Positions 44,901-51,547 of a DNA stretch of 64,000 bases are shown in pieces. Position 1 is the stretch's first letter. Each line of letters begins with the position of its first letter. This stretch comes from CAZGSV01 sp964528605 (GTDB taxonomy: Bacteria; Armatimonadota; Zipacnadia; CAZGSV01): the NCBI GenBank assembly GCA_964528605.1, contig CAZGSV010000004.1:16534-80533 (forward strand). Direction: 5' to 3'. Both the position numbers and the translations under genes were made by a program. Below the pieces are notes generated by a model, which made no database searches, was not told the DNA's origin, and saw only the letters and a list, made by a program, of their open reading frames with translations.

Positions 44901-45430
44901 GAGAGATAGAGCGGATGTCGTGGCCGGAACTGGCGCGGCTGGAGGCGGGCCTGTGGTTCGGCCCGCGCTTTACGTGCTCGCGGCTGCCGACCTTCGGCGA
45001 GGTGCTGGCGCAGTGCCGGGGGCGCATCGGCGTGTATGTGGACGCGAAGGCAGTTGCGCCGGAGGAACTGGTTCGCGCTCTCAGAGAGCATGGCATGATG
45101 GACCAGGCCATAGTGCATCACGGCGCGGAGTATCTGGCGGAGTTGCGCGCGCTCGCGCCTAAGGTGGTCACGATCCCGAGTTTCGACACCGTCGCGGACA
45201 TTGAGCGCCTGGCAGCGACGCTCAAGCCCGAGTTCGTGGAGGCGAAGTGGGGCGAGATGACCGAGGCGACGGTGGCCGCGGCCAGGCGGCTGGGCATGGA
45301 GTTCTCGCTCAGCATCCTGGGAGGCGGCGACACTCTCGAGGGCTGGAGCCAGTCGCTCGACCTGGGCATAGACATGATCGAGACCGACCACCCGGACGAG
45401 TTGATCGCGCTCGTGCGCCAGCGCAAGTAG
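41960..45430 (+). CDS. Fusion: glycoside hydrolase + beta-propeller + GDPD
   Basis: 1156 residues from ATG 41960, six bases after GGAGGG, with a signal peptide ending near AYA. Residues ~25-370 are a GH-A clan barrel resembling GH39/GH5: VWNEPNIGF holds the acid/base Glu134 and WATEIGWAS the nucleophile Glu234. Residues ~380-500 are a beta sandwich. Residues ~505-870 form a VCBS/PQQ-like propeller with calcium-loop repeats (DLDGDGGEE, DVDADGKPE, DLDRDGHLE, DVDGDGLME). Residues ~925-1156 are a glycerophosphodiester phosphodiesterase: HRGRNAYAPENT, EVDVQTSADG and SHDNTVERRTNG carry the metal and catalytic His/Glu/Asp. The frame is continuous and codon use is uniform, so this is a real fusion. 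Confidence 0.83.
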   Translation: MRRSLLAFVLVAVAALVSGVAYARDLPVDSPFGAVHGGRFAMMREAGILWSRGDFWWQGLEPEKGHFRWEGLDRIVNEASENGVGLLPILDYNNPWSSPYAPVTDRERADFCDYVRAVVSRYKDRIGYWQVWNEPNIGFWKPEPNPEHYTRLLKDVHRTIKSIDPEAQVVFGGTSGVDPEFIRKVYELGGGSFFDILAVHPYREAPEIRFLEDMAALKALMREFRPEKPIWATEIGWASTRGLGERIQAEYLVRAYVLCLAAGVQRAFYYSLSGGEGSGIVTEHFRPKPAYYAYKTMAHPLSGARYAGSLAQGDGVYAYAFLKGDEAIAVLWSAAGPKTVSLPVGRPTVTIADLRGRRRSLACPDNVATLTFDSAPIYLLDADPVALFSSATLEIRPHEVLLSPGASLEVQVLVGNTTPASRRPWTVGLSPVQGTVSLDLPATPFSVQPGETVEFGARVHAPEGAQPGHHQIELRLVSDPEGHSVAGSRTAAARTLDVVIQPPRLWEYETGGRVYSSPTLFDLDGDGGEECLINSQDDGKLLCLDGKGALRWSYQAERHLSSTPSVGDVDADGKPEVLQAFRDVPLLACVGADGQEKWKVNTGAKVRWSCPALADLDGKPGLEIVLGGEDGRLHSFNGQGKSLWTFDAGASTDLPPAVADVNQDNATEIVFADGEGTVRCLSAEGGLLWTYALRRESGAGPIIADLSLASPGLEVVAAAQTGQVYCLSSEGKLLWRRSLGAPMDATLAAADLDRDGHLEVLCADVLGAVHCFDGEGRLRWRFFSAAAVDSAPVASDVDGDGLMEVLFGSADYCLYCLDAGGRLKWKHFAGSKIGGSPGVGEMAGDGRAFIVAGTKGMRVVCLSVGNLSKVPGGWLTGRGNPQQTGAALYQLPPQFSLFQQPYRAEFRSQGIFEGPSRTGQHLRVEAHRGRNAYAPENTAAAIEQAIAIGCDLVEVDVQTSADGRLVISHDNTVERRTNGAGEIERMSWPELARLEAGLWFGPRFTCSRLPTFGEVLAQCRGRIGVYVDAKAVAPEELVRALREHGMMDQAIVHHGAEYLAELRALAPKVVTIPSFDTVADIERLAATLKPEFVEAKWGEMTEATVAAARRLGMEFSLSILGGGDTLEGWSQSLDLGIDMIETDHPDELIALVRQRK

Positions 45431-45505
45431 GGGCGTATGCCGAGGCCGTCTCGGAGCGCGCCGCCGGTCCTCCCGAGAGAGGCCTGATGTCGCACCCAAG
45501 GCTGC

Positions 45506-45633
45506 TCCTACGAGTGCCCCTTGGCTGCACTCTCGCGACATTCGGAGGAGCACGTGTAGGAGCGGGCTTTAGACCGCGACAATCCCTCCCTTCCGCGCCA
45601 CCCGGGCCGTCGCCTCGCTAAAGGCGGGGCTAC
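45506..45633. repeat. Two inverted repeats downstream of the fusion gene
   Basis: TCCTACGAGTGC at 45506-45517 pairs with GCACGTGTAGGA at 45550-45561 (10 of 12). GTAGGAGCGGGCTTTAG at 45556 onward (arm to 45580) pairs imperfectly with the arm 45609-45633, which contains CTAAAGGCGGGGCTAC. The right arm overlaps the stop codon of the truncated gene at 45630-45884. Confidence 0.65.
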
Positions 45634-45884
45634 GAGATGTCGGACCGAAGGATGCTGCTCCAGGGGGCGGGGCCCTGCGGGTCGCCGCGGGCAACGATGG
45701 CGTTGATGCCGTGCGCGCGCGCGGCGAGCATGAGGTCCACGATGGCGTCGTAGGCGAGCAGTCGCTTGAGCCAGCGGTCGCGCGCCTCGGAGTAGTGCGA
45801 GAGCCCGCACAGGGGATTGCCGCCCAGCAGCAGGCGGCTGATCGCGTGCCCGCCCAGGCTGACAGTGGGGAGCTCGATGGCCAT
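45630..45884 (-). pseudogene. 5' fragment of a barrel-protein gene cut off at a repeat
   Basis: 84 codons with a good start (GGAGG seven bases before ATG). MAIELPTVSLGGHAISRLLLGGNP and the following AHGINAIVARGD look like the first quarter of an aldo/keto-reductase-like or related TIM-barrel protein of ~300 residues: strand, glycine loop, helix, next strand. The rest is missing. The stop codon lies in the right arm of the inverted repeat at 45556-45633, so the break coincides with a repeat. I recognise the fold only roughly and cannot name the family. Confidence 0.55.
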
Positions 45885-45939
45885 GCAAACGCCTCCGAGG
45901 TCACTCTAGCCCCGCCGGGGCTAGCAGGCGATCCTAGCC

Positions 45940-46998
45940 TCAGCCGCCGTCGAGGATTCCGGCGCAGCCCAGCACGAGCCGCGTCAGCGCGAGCAGCGCG
46001 CCGGCGGCCGCCAGCCAATCGCTCGAGCGGCTCCGCCTCTCGGCGCCCCAGAAGTACGAGCCGGCGAAGACGATCGCCGCCAGGCTCACTAGTCGCACCG
46101 GGTCAAAGAGGAACGCCACGAGCGCGAGTGCGGCGCTGCCGATGGCCGCGGCGGACCACTGGGAGGCCCGGCTGACCTGCGGCGGCGGCACAGCGGCCAT
46201 GACAATGCCGAGTTGCCCGGCCGCGTCTTGCAGGGCGGCCCTGAGTTCGGCAACGCTCCGGTACCTGTACCGGGGGTCTTTGCTCATGGCGAGACGCAGG
46301 ACCGCGCCAAGCGCGGGCGGAAGCGCGGAGTAGTCCGGCTCGACGGCGGTGACCTGGTGCGCAACCGTGGTCAAGTCTTCTCCCGGGAAAGCGCGCCTGC
46401 CGGTGGCCGCTTCGTAGAGCGTGGCGGCTAGGGAGAAGATGTCGGAGCGCGCGTCGAGCGCTGCCTTGGCCACTTGCTCCGGCGACATGTATGCGGGCGA
46501 GCCGGGAGCGGTAAGCGCCTCACTCGCGGCCGCCACCATGCCGAAGTCGGTGAGTTTGGCGGCGCCGTTGGCGGCCACCAGAATGTTGTCCGGCTTGATG
46601 TCGAGATGCAGTAGGCCGCGGGCGTGCGCGGCCTCGAGCGCGGCGCAGACCTGGTCCGCGAGGTAGAGCAAATCGGGCAGCCCCACGGGGCCCTCCATCT
46701 GCACGCGCCTGCGCAGGGAACTGCCGGGCACCAGTTCCATCGCGAGAAAGAACTCGTTGTTCGCGCGGCCTACCTCGAGGGGGCGGACGATGTTGGGATG
46801 GTTTAGTGCGGCGGCGACCTGAGCCTCGCGCTTGAGGCTGGCCAGCAGGCGGTTGCGCTGCTCCGGGGTCGCGCTAGCCGGGAAGTTGACTACCTTGAGC
46901 GCGACCGGCTGCGAGAAGCGCGGGCTGCTCGCCTGATAGACGACGCTGGTGGCGCCGCGCCCCAGTTCCGCGAGCAGTTGGTAGTCGCCGATTTGCAT
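45940..46998 (-). CDS. Membrane-anchored Hanks-type protein kinase, non-RD
   Basis: 352 residues. The kinase domain fills ~1-265: glycine loop LGRGATSVVY, Lys35 in VALKV, catalytic loop HLDIKPDN (131-138), DFG at 151-153, and activation loop ending GSPAYMSPEQ. The usual HRD arginine is leucine, which makes it a non-RD kinase, although the catalytic Asp133 is intact. Two or three membrane helices follow (~285-345), with no extracellular sensor after them. It should phosphorylate Ser/Thr in cytoplasmic targets. It stands alone: no phosphatase or FHA protein is adjacent. Confidence 0.87.
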   Translation of the reverse strand: MQIGDYQLLAELGRGATSVVYQASSPRFSQPVALKVVNFPASATPEQRNRLLASLKREAQVAAALNHPNIVRPLEVGRANNEFFLAMELVPGSSLRRRVQMEGPVGLPDLLYLADQVCAALEAAHARGLLHLDIKPDNILVAANGAAKLTDFGMVAAASEALTAPGSPAYMSPEQVAKAALDARSDIFSLAATLYEAATGRRAFPGEDLTTVAHQVTAVEPDYSALPPALGAVLRLAMSKDPRYRYRSVAELRAALQDAAGQLGIVMAAVPPPQVSRASQWSAAAIGSAALALVAFLFDPVRLVSLAAIVFAGSYFWGAERRSRSSDWLAAAGALLALTRLVLGCAGILDGG

Positions 46999-47302
46999 TG
47001 ACGGTGTCCTTGCGCCCTGTGCGCCCAGCCGGGCTTCACGTCCACACAGACGTTGCCTGGTAGAATCTACCGCAACAGCGCGCTTACGGGCCAGTGGTCT
47101 GCGGGGCGATCAGCGGGTGGCCGCCCTGCTCACGTGGGCCAGCCCTCCCGGGGTCTCCTGAGGCGATGCCCGCTGGCGGCGCGTCGCCCCTACGATTTAC
47201 CGTATGCGGTCCGCCGTCTACCTTGACTGGCCGCTGACCGCCAATCACCGACCACTGGCAACTGGTCGCTGGTCACTGACCACCGGCCACTGCGGCGCCC
47301 GG
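46999..47302. other. Gap of 304 bases filled with short repeats
   Basis: It contains a 13-base palindrome GGTAGAATCTACC (47059-47071), a CGCCCCTACG word (47185-47194), a TTACCGTATGCGG/CCGTCTACC stretch (47197-47223) and the CACTGGC-type tandem array at 47226-47292. No gene is supported. Confidence 0.55.
47226..47292. repeat. Degenerate CACTGGC/GCTGACC tandem array
   Basis: Units such as CTGGCCGCTGACC, CCGACCACTGGCAACTGG and TCGCTGGTCACTGACC repeat imperfectly for about 65 bases. It is the longest of the three arrays. Confidence 0.6.
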
Positions 47303-48329
47303 CTACGTTCTCCGCCTGGGCTGGTACCTCTTTACCGGGCACTCGTGGCGGGCGGCGCAGTAGCCGCAGTCGCGCGGATGGGTGGCGCAGCCCGCGGCCA
47401 GCGCGTAGCCTCCGGCAAGGCGCGCACCTGGCGTGCGGTAGTCTTTTGAGGGCGTGACGGTGATGCGGCCTTGGAGGCCCGGGCGACCGGCCCAGACCAC
47501 GTTGCGCAGCCCCGCGCGCCGGGCTCTTTCCACGGCCCTGTTCATCGCGCCTATGGTGGCCCCCGGATGCCTCTCGAGCACGAAGTTGGGCCGAAAGGCG
47601 AGGAAGCAGACCGGCACGTCCGGATCCATGTCGGCGAGAAAGGCAGCGATGCTCGGCACCTCGTCCTCGTTGATCTCGGGCACCACCAGCACGCGGAACT
47701 CCCACAGTTTCGCCTTCTCCTCCACCAGCCGGCGCGCGTTCCAGAGCACGGGCTCCACGGGAGCGCCCGTCATGGCGCGGTGTACCTNNNNNNNNNNCCA
47801 CGGCCCGCATGTCGAAGGTTACCGAGGTGGCGAAGCCCAGCACGCGCTCGAAGGACTCCTCGGTGAGAAAGCCGTTGGTGTCGTAGTTGACCTTGGCCGT
47901 CGGCGCGATAGCCCTGGCCGCGCTCACCACCGCCTCCACGAACGGCAGCGAGGGCGTCGGCGAGCCGCCGGAGAAGAAGAGGCGGTCGGCGGCGATCAGA
48001 CGGCCGCTGAGTGAGGAGATCATGGCCAGCGACTCGCGCGCCAACTCCTCGGGGGCCACCTCGCCGTCAATGTGGGCGTGGGTGTCGGGGTAGTGGGCTA
48101 CGTCCCAGTTCTGGCAATGCAGGCAGCGGAAGTTGCACCCGGCCATGAAGGTGGTGTAACTGGAGGGGGGCGCGGGGTGGAGCATGCGGGAGGCGACCAG
48201 GGGCGGGCCGACGCGGCAGACGCCGAGTTCGCCGCGCAGCCGGTTGACGCCGCAACGCCACTCGCAGAGCACGCACTGGCTCAGGTCCCGCGCATAAGCC
48301 GCGGCAAGTTCTTCGCTCAGCCTCGTCAT
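47303..48329 (-). CDS. Radical SAM protein, PflX/AmrS-like, with an assembly gap
   Basis: About 340 residues, interrupted by ten N at 47788-47797. Upstream of the gap are a first cysteine motif (CVLCEWRCGVNRLRGELGVC) and the radical SAM cluster CNFRCLHC, followed by FFSGGSPTPS. Downstream the correct frame resumes at VHRAMTGAPVEP and runs to the end, with a C-terminal cysteine set CATHPRDCGYCAARHECP that may hold a second cluster. Reading straight through the ten N gives the wrong frame, so the gap length is artificial. Such PflA-like proteins activate glycyl-radical enzymes or modify proteins; the target is unknown and no glycyl-radical enzyme is near. Confidence 0.8.
47788..47797. other. 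Assembly gap of ten N
   Basis: Ten unknown bases inside the radical SAM gene. The protein is in different frames on either side, so the true length differs from ten by a non-multiple of three. Confidence 0.97.
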
Positions 48330-48418
48330 CTCCAGGCGCCACGGGGCGCGCGGCCGCCCCCACGACCTGCCGCGCTAGCCCGCTTACCGATGTCCTCGGG
48401 GCCACGCGGCCCCTACGC

Positions 48419-49243
48419 CTATTGCCCTTCCAAGGCAACCGTGAGGTCGGTGATCCGGTCTCCGTCCACCTGCACGATGACGAAATGGTGCCTGATGCCG
48501 CCATAGAGGAGTTGCAGGGGCGCGCCCCCCCCGCCGGTGACAATGTAGGTCACGCCGTCTATCACCTGGCGATCGTAGCCGTGCAGGTGGCCGAGGAACA
48601 CGCGATCCACCTTGTGCCGCTGCATCAGCGCCATGAACTCGGGCGCGCCCTGGCGGAAGTTGTGCCACCAGCGCATGGTCGCCGGGGGCTCGTGGGCGAA
48701 GACGAACTTGCGCCGGTTAGTCTGCAAGCGGCCCTCGAGCCAGCGCAGTTCGCCGGCGCTCAACTCGCCATCGGAGTTGTCCACCACGATGAAACGGCAG
48801 TTGCCGTAGTCGAAACTGTACTGCTCGGGGCCGAAGAGGGCGCGGTAGAACTGCCGACCGCCATTGATCACCTCGTGGTTCCCCAAGGCGGTCAGCACCG
48901 GCGCCTTAGTGCCCTTGATGACACCAAGGAAGTGATCGTACTCCTGCTCCAGGCCGGAGGAGACGAAGTCGCCGAGGTCAATGATGAACGACGGCCTGAG
49001 GCGGTCCGCCATGCGCAACAGGAACGAGAAGACTTCGTCGTTGTCGCGGGTGTCGCCCATGACGACCAAGGTGATGCTGCCTTGGTAGGGAACGGCGGCG
49101 ATGCGGTCGAGGGCTTGCTGGGTCAGGTGGGAGCGCGGCTGGGAGACGCACGGGGGCGAGATTGCCATTCCGGCCAGCAACGCCAGCAGCAAGCCGACCC
49201 GGAGCAACGCCCAGGCTCCCCGTTTGGTGACCCCACTTCTCAT
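48419..49243 (-). CDS. Secreted metallophosphoesterase (calcineurin-like)
   Basis: 274 residues from ATG 49243, with a signal peptide (ALLRVGLLLALLAGMAI). The calcineurin-like metal motifs appear in order: VMGDTRDN, DLGDFVSSG, TALGNHEVINGG, FVFAHEPP and FLGHLHGYDRQV, giving the full set of Asp, Asn and His ligands for two metals. The substrate is unknown; purple-acid-phosphatase or nucleotide phosphatase activity outside the cytoplasm is likely. An earlier ATG at 49252 overlaps the TATAAT promoter box, so 49243 is preferred and the mRNA may be leaderless. Confidence 0.85.
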   Translation of the reverse strand: MRSGVTKRGAWALLRVGLLLALLAGMAISPPCVSQPRSHLTQQALDRIAAVPYQGSITLVVMGDTRDNDEVFSFLLRMADRLRPSFIIDLGDFVSSGLEQEYDHFLGVIKGTKAPVLTALGNHEVINGGRQFYRALFGPEQYSFDYGNCRFIVVDNSDGELSAGELRWLEGRLQTNRRKFVFAHEPPATMRWWHNFRQGAPEFMALMQRHKVDRVFLGHLHGYDRQVIDGVTYIVTGGGGAPLQLLYGGIRHHFVIVQVDGDRITDLTVALEGQ

Positions 49244-49250
49244 CTGGCTC

Positions 49251-49280
49251 ATTATACCAGCGTCCCCTTTGCCGCACCAA
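49251..49280 (-). promoter_or_regulatory. Promoter of the metallophosphoesterase gene, probably leaderless
   Basis: On the minus strand TTGGTG (49280-49275) and TGGTATAAT (extended -10; TATAAT at 49256-49251) are 18 bases apart. The expected start of transcription, six to eight bases after TATAAT, falls on the ATG at 49243. Confidence 0.58.
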
Positions 49281-49338
49281 GCATGGTCGCCGCCCAGCGA
49301 ACGCTGTTCGCAGCCATAGCAACGCCGAATATCGGCGA

Positions 49339-49367
49339 TTTTGTTTGTACGCGCGGCCCGGTACAAT
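49339..49367 (+). promoter_or_regulatory. Promoter candidate for the anti-sigma/ECF module
   Basis: A T-rich -35 region (TTTTGTTT at 49339-49346) precedes TACAAT at 49362-49367, 18 bases before the ATG at 49385. The leader would be only about ten bases. It is divergent from the metallophosphoesterase promoter. Confidence 0.45.
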
Positions 49368-49384
49368 CGTCCAAGTGATTAAGG

Positions 49385-49855
49385 ATGAGATTGCGCGCCA
49401 AAGACTGCCGTAGGATCCAAGTGCTTCTCCCCGGGCTGCTCACCGGCGAGGTGTCGGGCGCCGAGGCTGCGGCCTCCCGTGCCCACCTCGAGGAATGCCC
49501 TGCCTGCGCGAGCGATTTCGTGGCGCTGGAGCGGGCCGCCTGCGCCCTGCAGGCCTGGCCCGAGGCTAGAGTGAGCGACCTGGAGTCCCTGCGCCTGGCC
49601 GCGCGCCTGCGGGGCCGCCTGGCCCGTAGACGGCGCCTGGAAATCGGCGACTTCGTCTTTATGGCGGCGTGCGTCGCGTTCGTTTTGCTTGCCGCCTTGG
49701 GGTGGTCAGGTTCGGCGAAGAGCCTGCTGCCGCACCTGGGCAGCGGTTGGCCCTACCTGGTAGCGGTGGGCGCGGCGGTGGCCGGCCCGCTCACTGCCGC
49801 GTTGGCCATGCTGCTCCTCATCCATAACCGTGGTAACGGAGGCGTTCCCCAATGA
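49385..49855 (+). CDS. Zinc-binding anti-sigma factor-like membrane protein
   Basis: 156 residues. The first ~50 residues form an anti-sigma zinc-finger domain: CRRIQVLLPGLLTGEVS, then AHLEECPAC with the H-x3-C-x2-C set (His34, Cys38, Cys41) and Cys8. Two membrane helices follow (~88-110, ~122-145). This is the layout of ZAS-type anti-sigma factors that hold an ECF sigma factor at the membrane. Its stop overlaps the next gene by four bases (ATGA), and the sigma gene comes third, which reverses the usual sigma-first order. Confidence 0.8.
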   Translation: MRLRAKDCRRIQVLLPGLLTGEVSGAEAAASRAHLEECPACASDFVALERAACALQAWPEARVSDLESLRLAARLRGRLARRRRLEIGDFVFMAACVAFVLLAALGWSGSAKSLLPHLGSGWPYLVAVGAAVAGPLTAALAMLLLIHNRGNGGVPQ

Positions 49856-50922
49856 ACCGTGAGAGCCTGCGCCGGCGCAAGCGTGTCGTCGGCTGGCTGT
49901 CGGTCCTTTGCTTCCTCCTCGCGATGGCGTGCGTTCCTGTACTCGCGGGGATAGCCGCCATGGAGGCCGCCTACACCCGACACCGCGCCGTTAGATTCGC
50001 ACCGCCTGCGGCGAGAGTCGCGCCTGGAAGGGTTGAGTTCGCCGCCCCTCGCGACCAACTCGCCCGCGAACTGGCCGACCTCTTGAGCACGACCGCAGCC
50101 CCGGCACCCGCGGGCTCCTCTGAAGGCGCGGCCCCGGTCCAGCCGGCGGACCCGCAGAAGATACTGCAAGACTGGGTGCTCGAGCACAAAGACCACGTGC
50201 TCTTTGCTCTGGCGATTGACGGCAAGGGTCGCGCGCTGGCCGCTTTCCCCAACGAACAGATGCTCAAGTCGCTGACTTTCGACATCGCCGGGAACGTGGA
50301 CGACGGCTGGGAGCCGGCGATGGACCAGATCGAGGAGGCGGGCTTGCCTCATCCCGAAGGCAACAAAGGCACGGCGGATTACATTGACCCGGCGAGCAAG
50401 AGCATCTGCTACGTGCTGCTGCACACCAAGCCTGCCGCCGCTGTCTCCGTGGAAGCCCCGCTGATAGGCGCCGTGCATTCCTATCTGGGGGGGCCTGAGT
50501 GGGACGGCCGGCGTCTCCTCGGCGTGGGTTGGGAGGGCCTCTATATTGGTCTCGCCTGCACGGGCGGTTTCTTTTGGGTGCTGTGCGTCATCTTCGCCAT
50601 ATGGTGGGTCGCGCTCGACGCCCGCTATCGGGGAATGCGGCGGGGGTGGCTGCTGGCTTTGTTCTGCTTCCTCACAATGCCGGTGGGGCTGCTGATCTAC
50701 CTCATCGTGCGGCCCGATGAGCCGGAGCCTTGCCCCTCCTGCGGCCGCCTTGGACCGGCCGGGTTCAGCGTGTGCCCTTGGTGCGGGGCCCGACTGAGGG
50801 GCGTTTGCCCCAAGTGCAAGGCTGCCGTGGAGAAGGGCTGGCGGCTGTGCCCTTACTGTCAGACGCCGCTGGTTGCGCCAACGGCCCAGGCACCGAGCCC
50901 TAAGGAGCAAGCGGCGGAATGA
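49852..50922 (+). CDS. Membrane protein with exported domain and zinc ribbons
   Basis: 356 residues. One membrane helix (~13-36) leads to an exported part (~40-215) that resembles a small-ligand sensor fold (VLFALAIDGKGRALAAF, YIDPASKSICYVLLHT), possibly PAS/Cache-like. Two or three helices come next (~222-290). The cytoplasmic end carries two zinc ribbons: CPSCGRLGPAGFSVCPWCG and CPKCKAAVEKGWRLCPYC. The helix-ribbon cassette (ALDARYRGMRRGW...LLIYLIVRPDEP...CPSCG) is shared with the gene at 51548. It overlaps both neighbours by four bases, so it belongs to the sigma module and may be its signal sensor. Confidence 0.72.
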   Translation: MNRESLRRRKRVVGWLSVLCFLLAMACVPVLAGIAAMEAAYTRHRAVRFAPPAARVAPGRVEFAAPRDQLARELADLLSTTAAPAPAGSSEGAAPVQPADPQKILQDWVLEHKDHVLFALAIDGKGRALAAFPNEQMLKSLTFDIAGNVDDGWEPAMDQIEEAGLPHPEGNKGTADYIDPASKSICYVLLHTKPAAAVSVEAPLIGAVHSYLGGPEWDGRRLLGVGWEGLYIGLACTGGFFWVLCVIFAIWWVALDARYRGMRRGWLLALFCFLTMPVGLLIYLIVRPDEPEPCPSCGRLGPAGFSVCPWCGARLRGVCPKCKAAVEKGWRLCPYCQTPLVAPTAQAPSPKEQAAE

Positions 50923-51542
50923 GTCCCCTGCTAGTGCCTCAGGCGCTGTCCGCGGTCTGGCCGCTCCCGGCGAGAGCCCGGGTCAGTTGGACCGCCGCGA
51001 ACTACTGTCTCGACACCGACGAGGACCTGCTGGACCGCTTCCTGCGCGGGGAGCCGGGAGGCCTCGACGCGCTGGTGCAACGCCATCATCAGCCGCTGCT
51101 CAACCTCTGCTGGCGGATGGTGGGCGACCGCGAGGCGGCCGAGGACCTGGTGCAGGAGACCTTCTGGCGCGTGCTCACCAAGGCCGATCGCTTCCGTAAG
51201 CAGGCGAGCGTCCGCACCTGGCTCTACGCCATCGCGATCAATGCTTGCCGCGATCATATCCGCAGCCGGTCGCGGCGCAGGCGCCACGTCGGCGCGCTGG
51301 AGCAGCAGGGCCTCGACGGGGCCAGCGACGAGCACGGGCAATGGGCTGCCGCGCAGACCGCGCGGGTGAGCGCCGCCCTGGCTGGCGTTGATGCGGACAC
51401 GCGCGCGGTGCTGGTGCTCCATTTCTACCGCGGCCTCTCCTATCGCGAGATCGGCCAGGTGATGCGCTGGTCGGCCTCGAGAGTAGCGCAGAGAATCCGG
51501 CGCGGACTCGAACGGCTGCACATGGTGCTTAAGGAGGCGTAG
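50919..51542 (+). CDS. ECF-type sigma factor
   Basis: 207 residues from ATG 50919, coupled to the previous gene by ATGA. The first ~30 residues are not typical, then sigma region 2 follows (DEDLLDRFLRGEPGGLDALV, AEDLVQETFWRVLTKA, SVRTWLYAIAINACRDH) and region 4 (LAGVDADTRAVLVLHFYRGLSYREIGQVM, VAQRIRRGLERL). It directs RNA polymerase to a small regulon, probably including its own promoter. Neighbours on both sides are membrane zinc-ribbon proteins and an anti-sigma factor, all on the same strand. Confidence 0.9.
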   Translation: MSPLLVPQALSAVWPLPARARVSWTAANYCLDTDEDLLDRFLRGEPGGLDALVQRHHQPLLNLCWRMVGDREAAEDLVQETFWRVLTKADRFRKQASVRTWLYAIAINACRDHIRSRSRRRRHVGALEQQGLDGASDEHGQWAAAQTARVSAALAGVDADTRAVLVLHFYRGLSYREIGQVMRWSASRVAQRIRRGLERLHMVLKEA

Positions 51543-51547
51543 CGCTG

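Noticed and set aside
47226..47292. CRISPR array
   Set aside because: The units are 7-13 bases long, imperfect and without spacers of fixed length; no cas gene is present.
47190..47787. C-terminal frame reading straight through the ten N
   Set aside because: After the gap that frame gives arginine/glycine-rich nonsense, whereas the frame ending at 47303 continues the radical SAM protein with conserved-looking cysteines.
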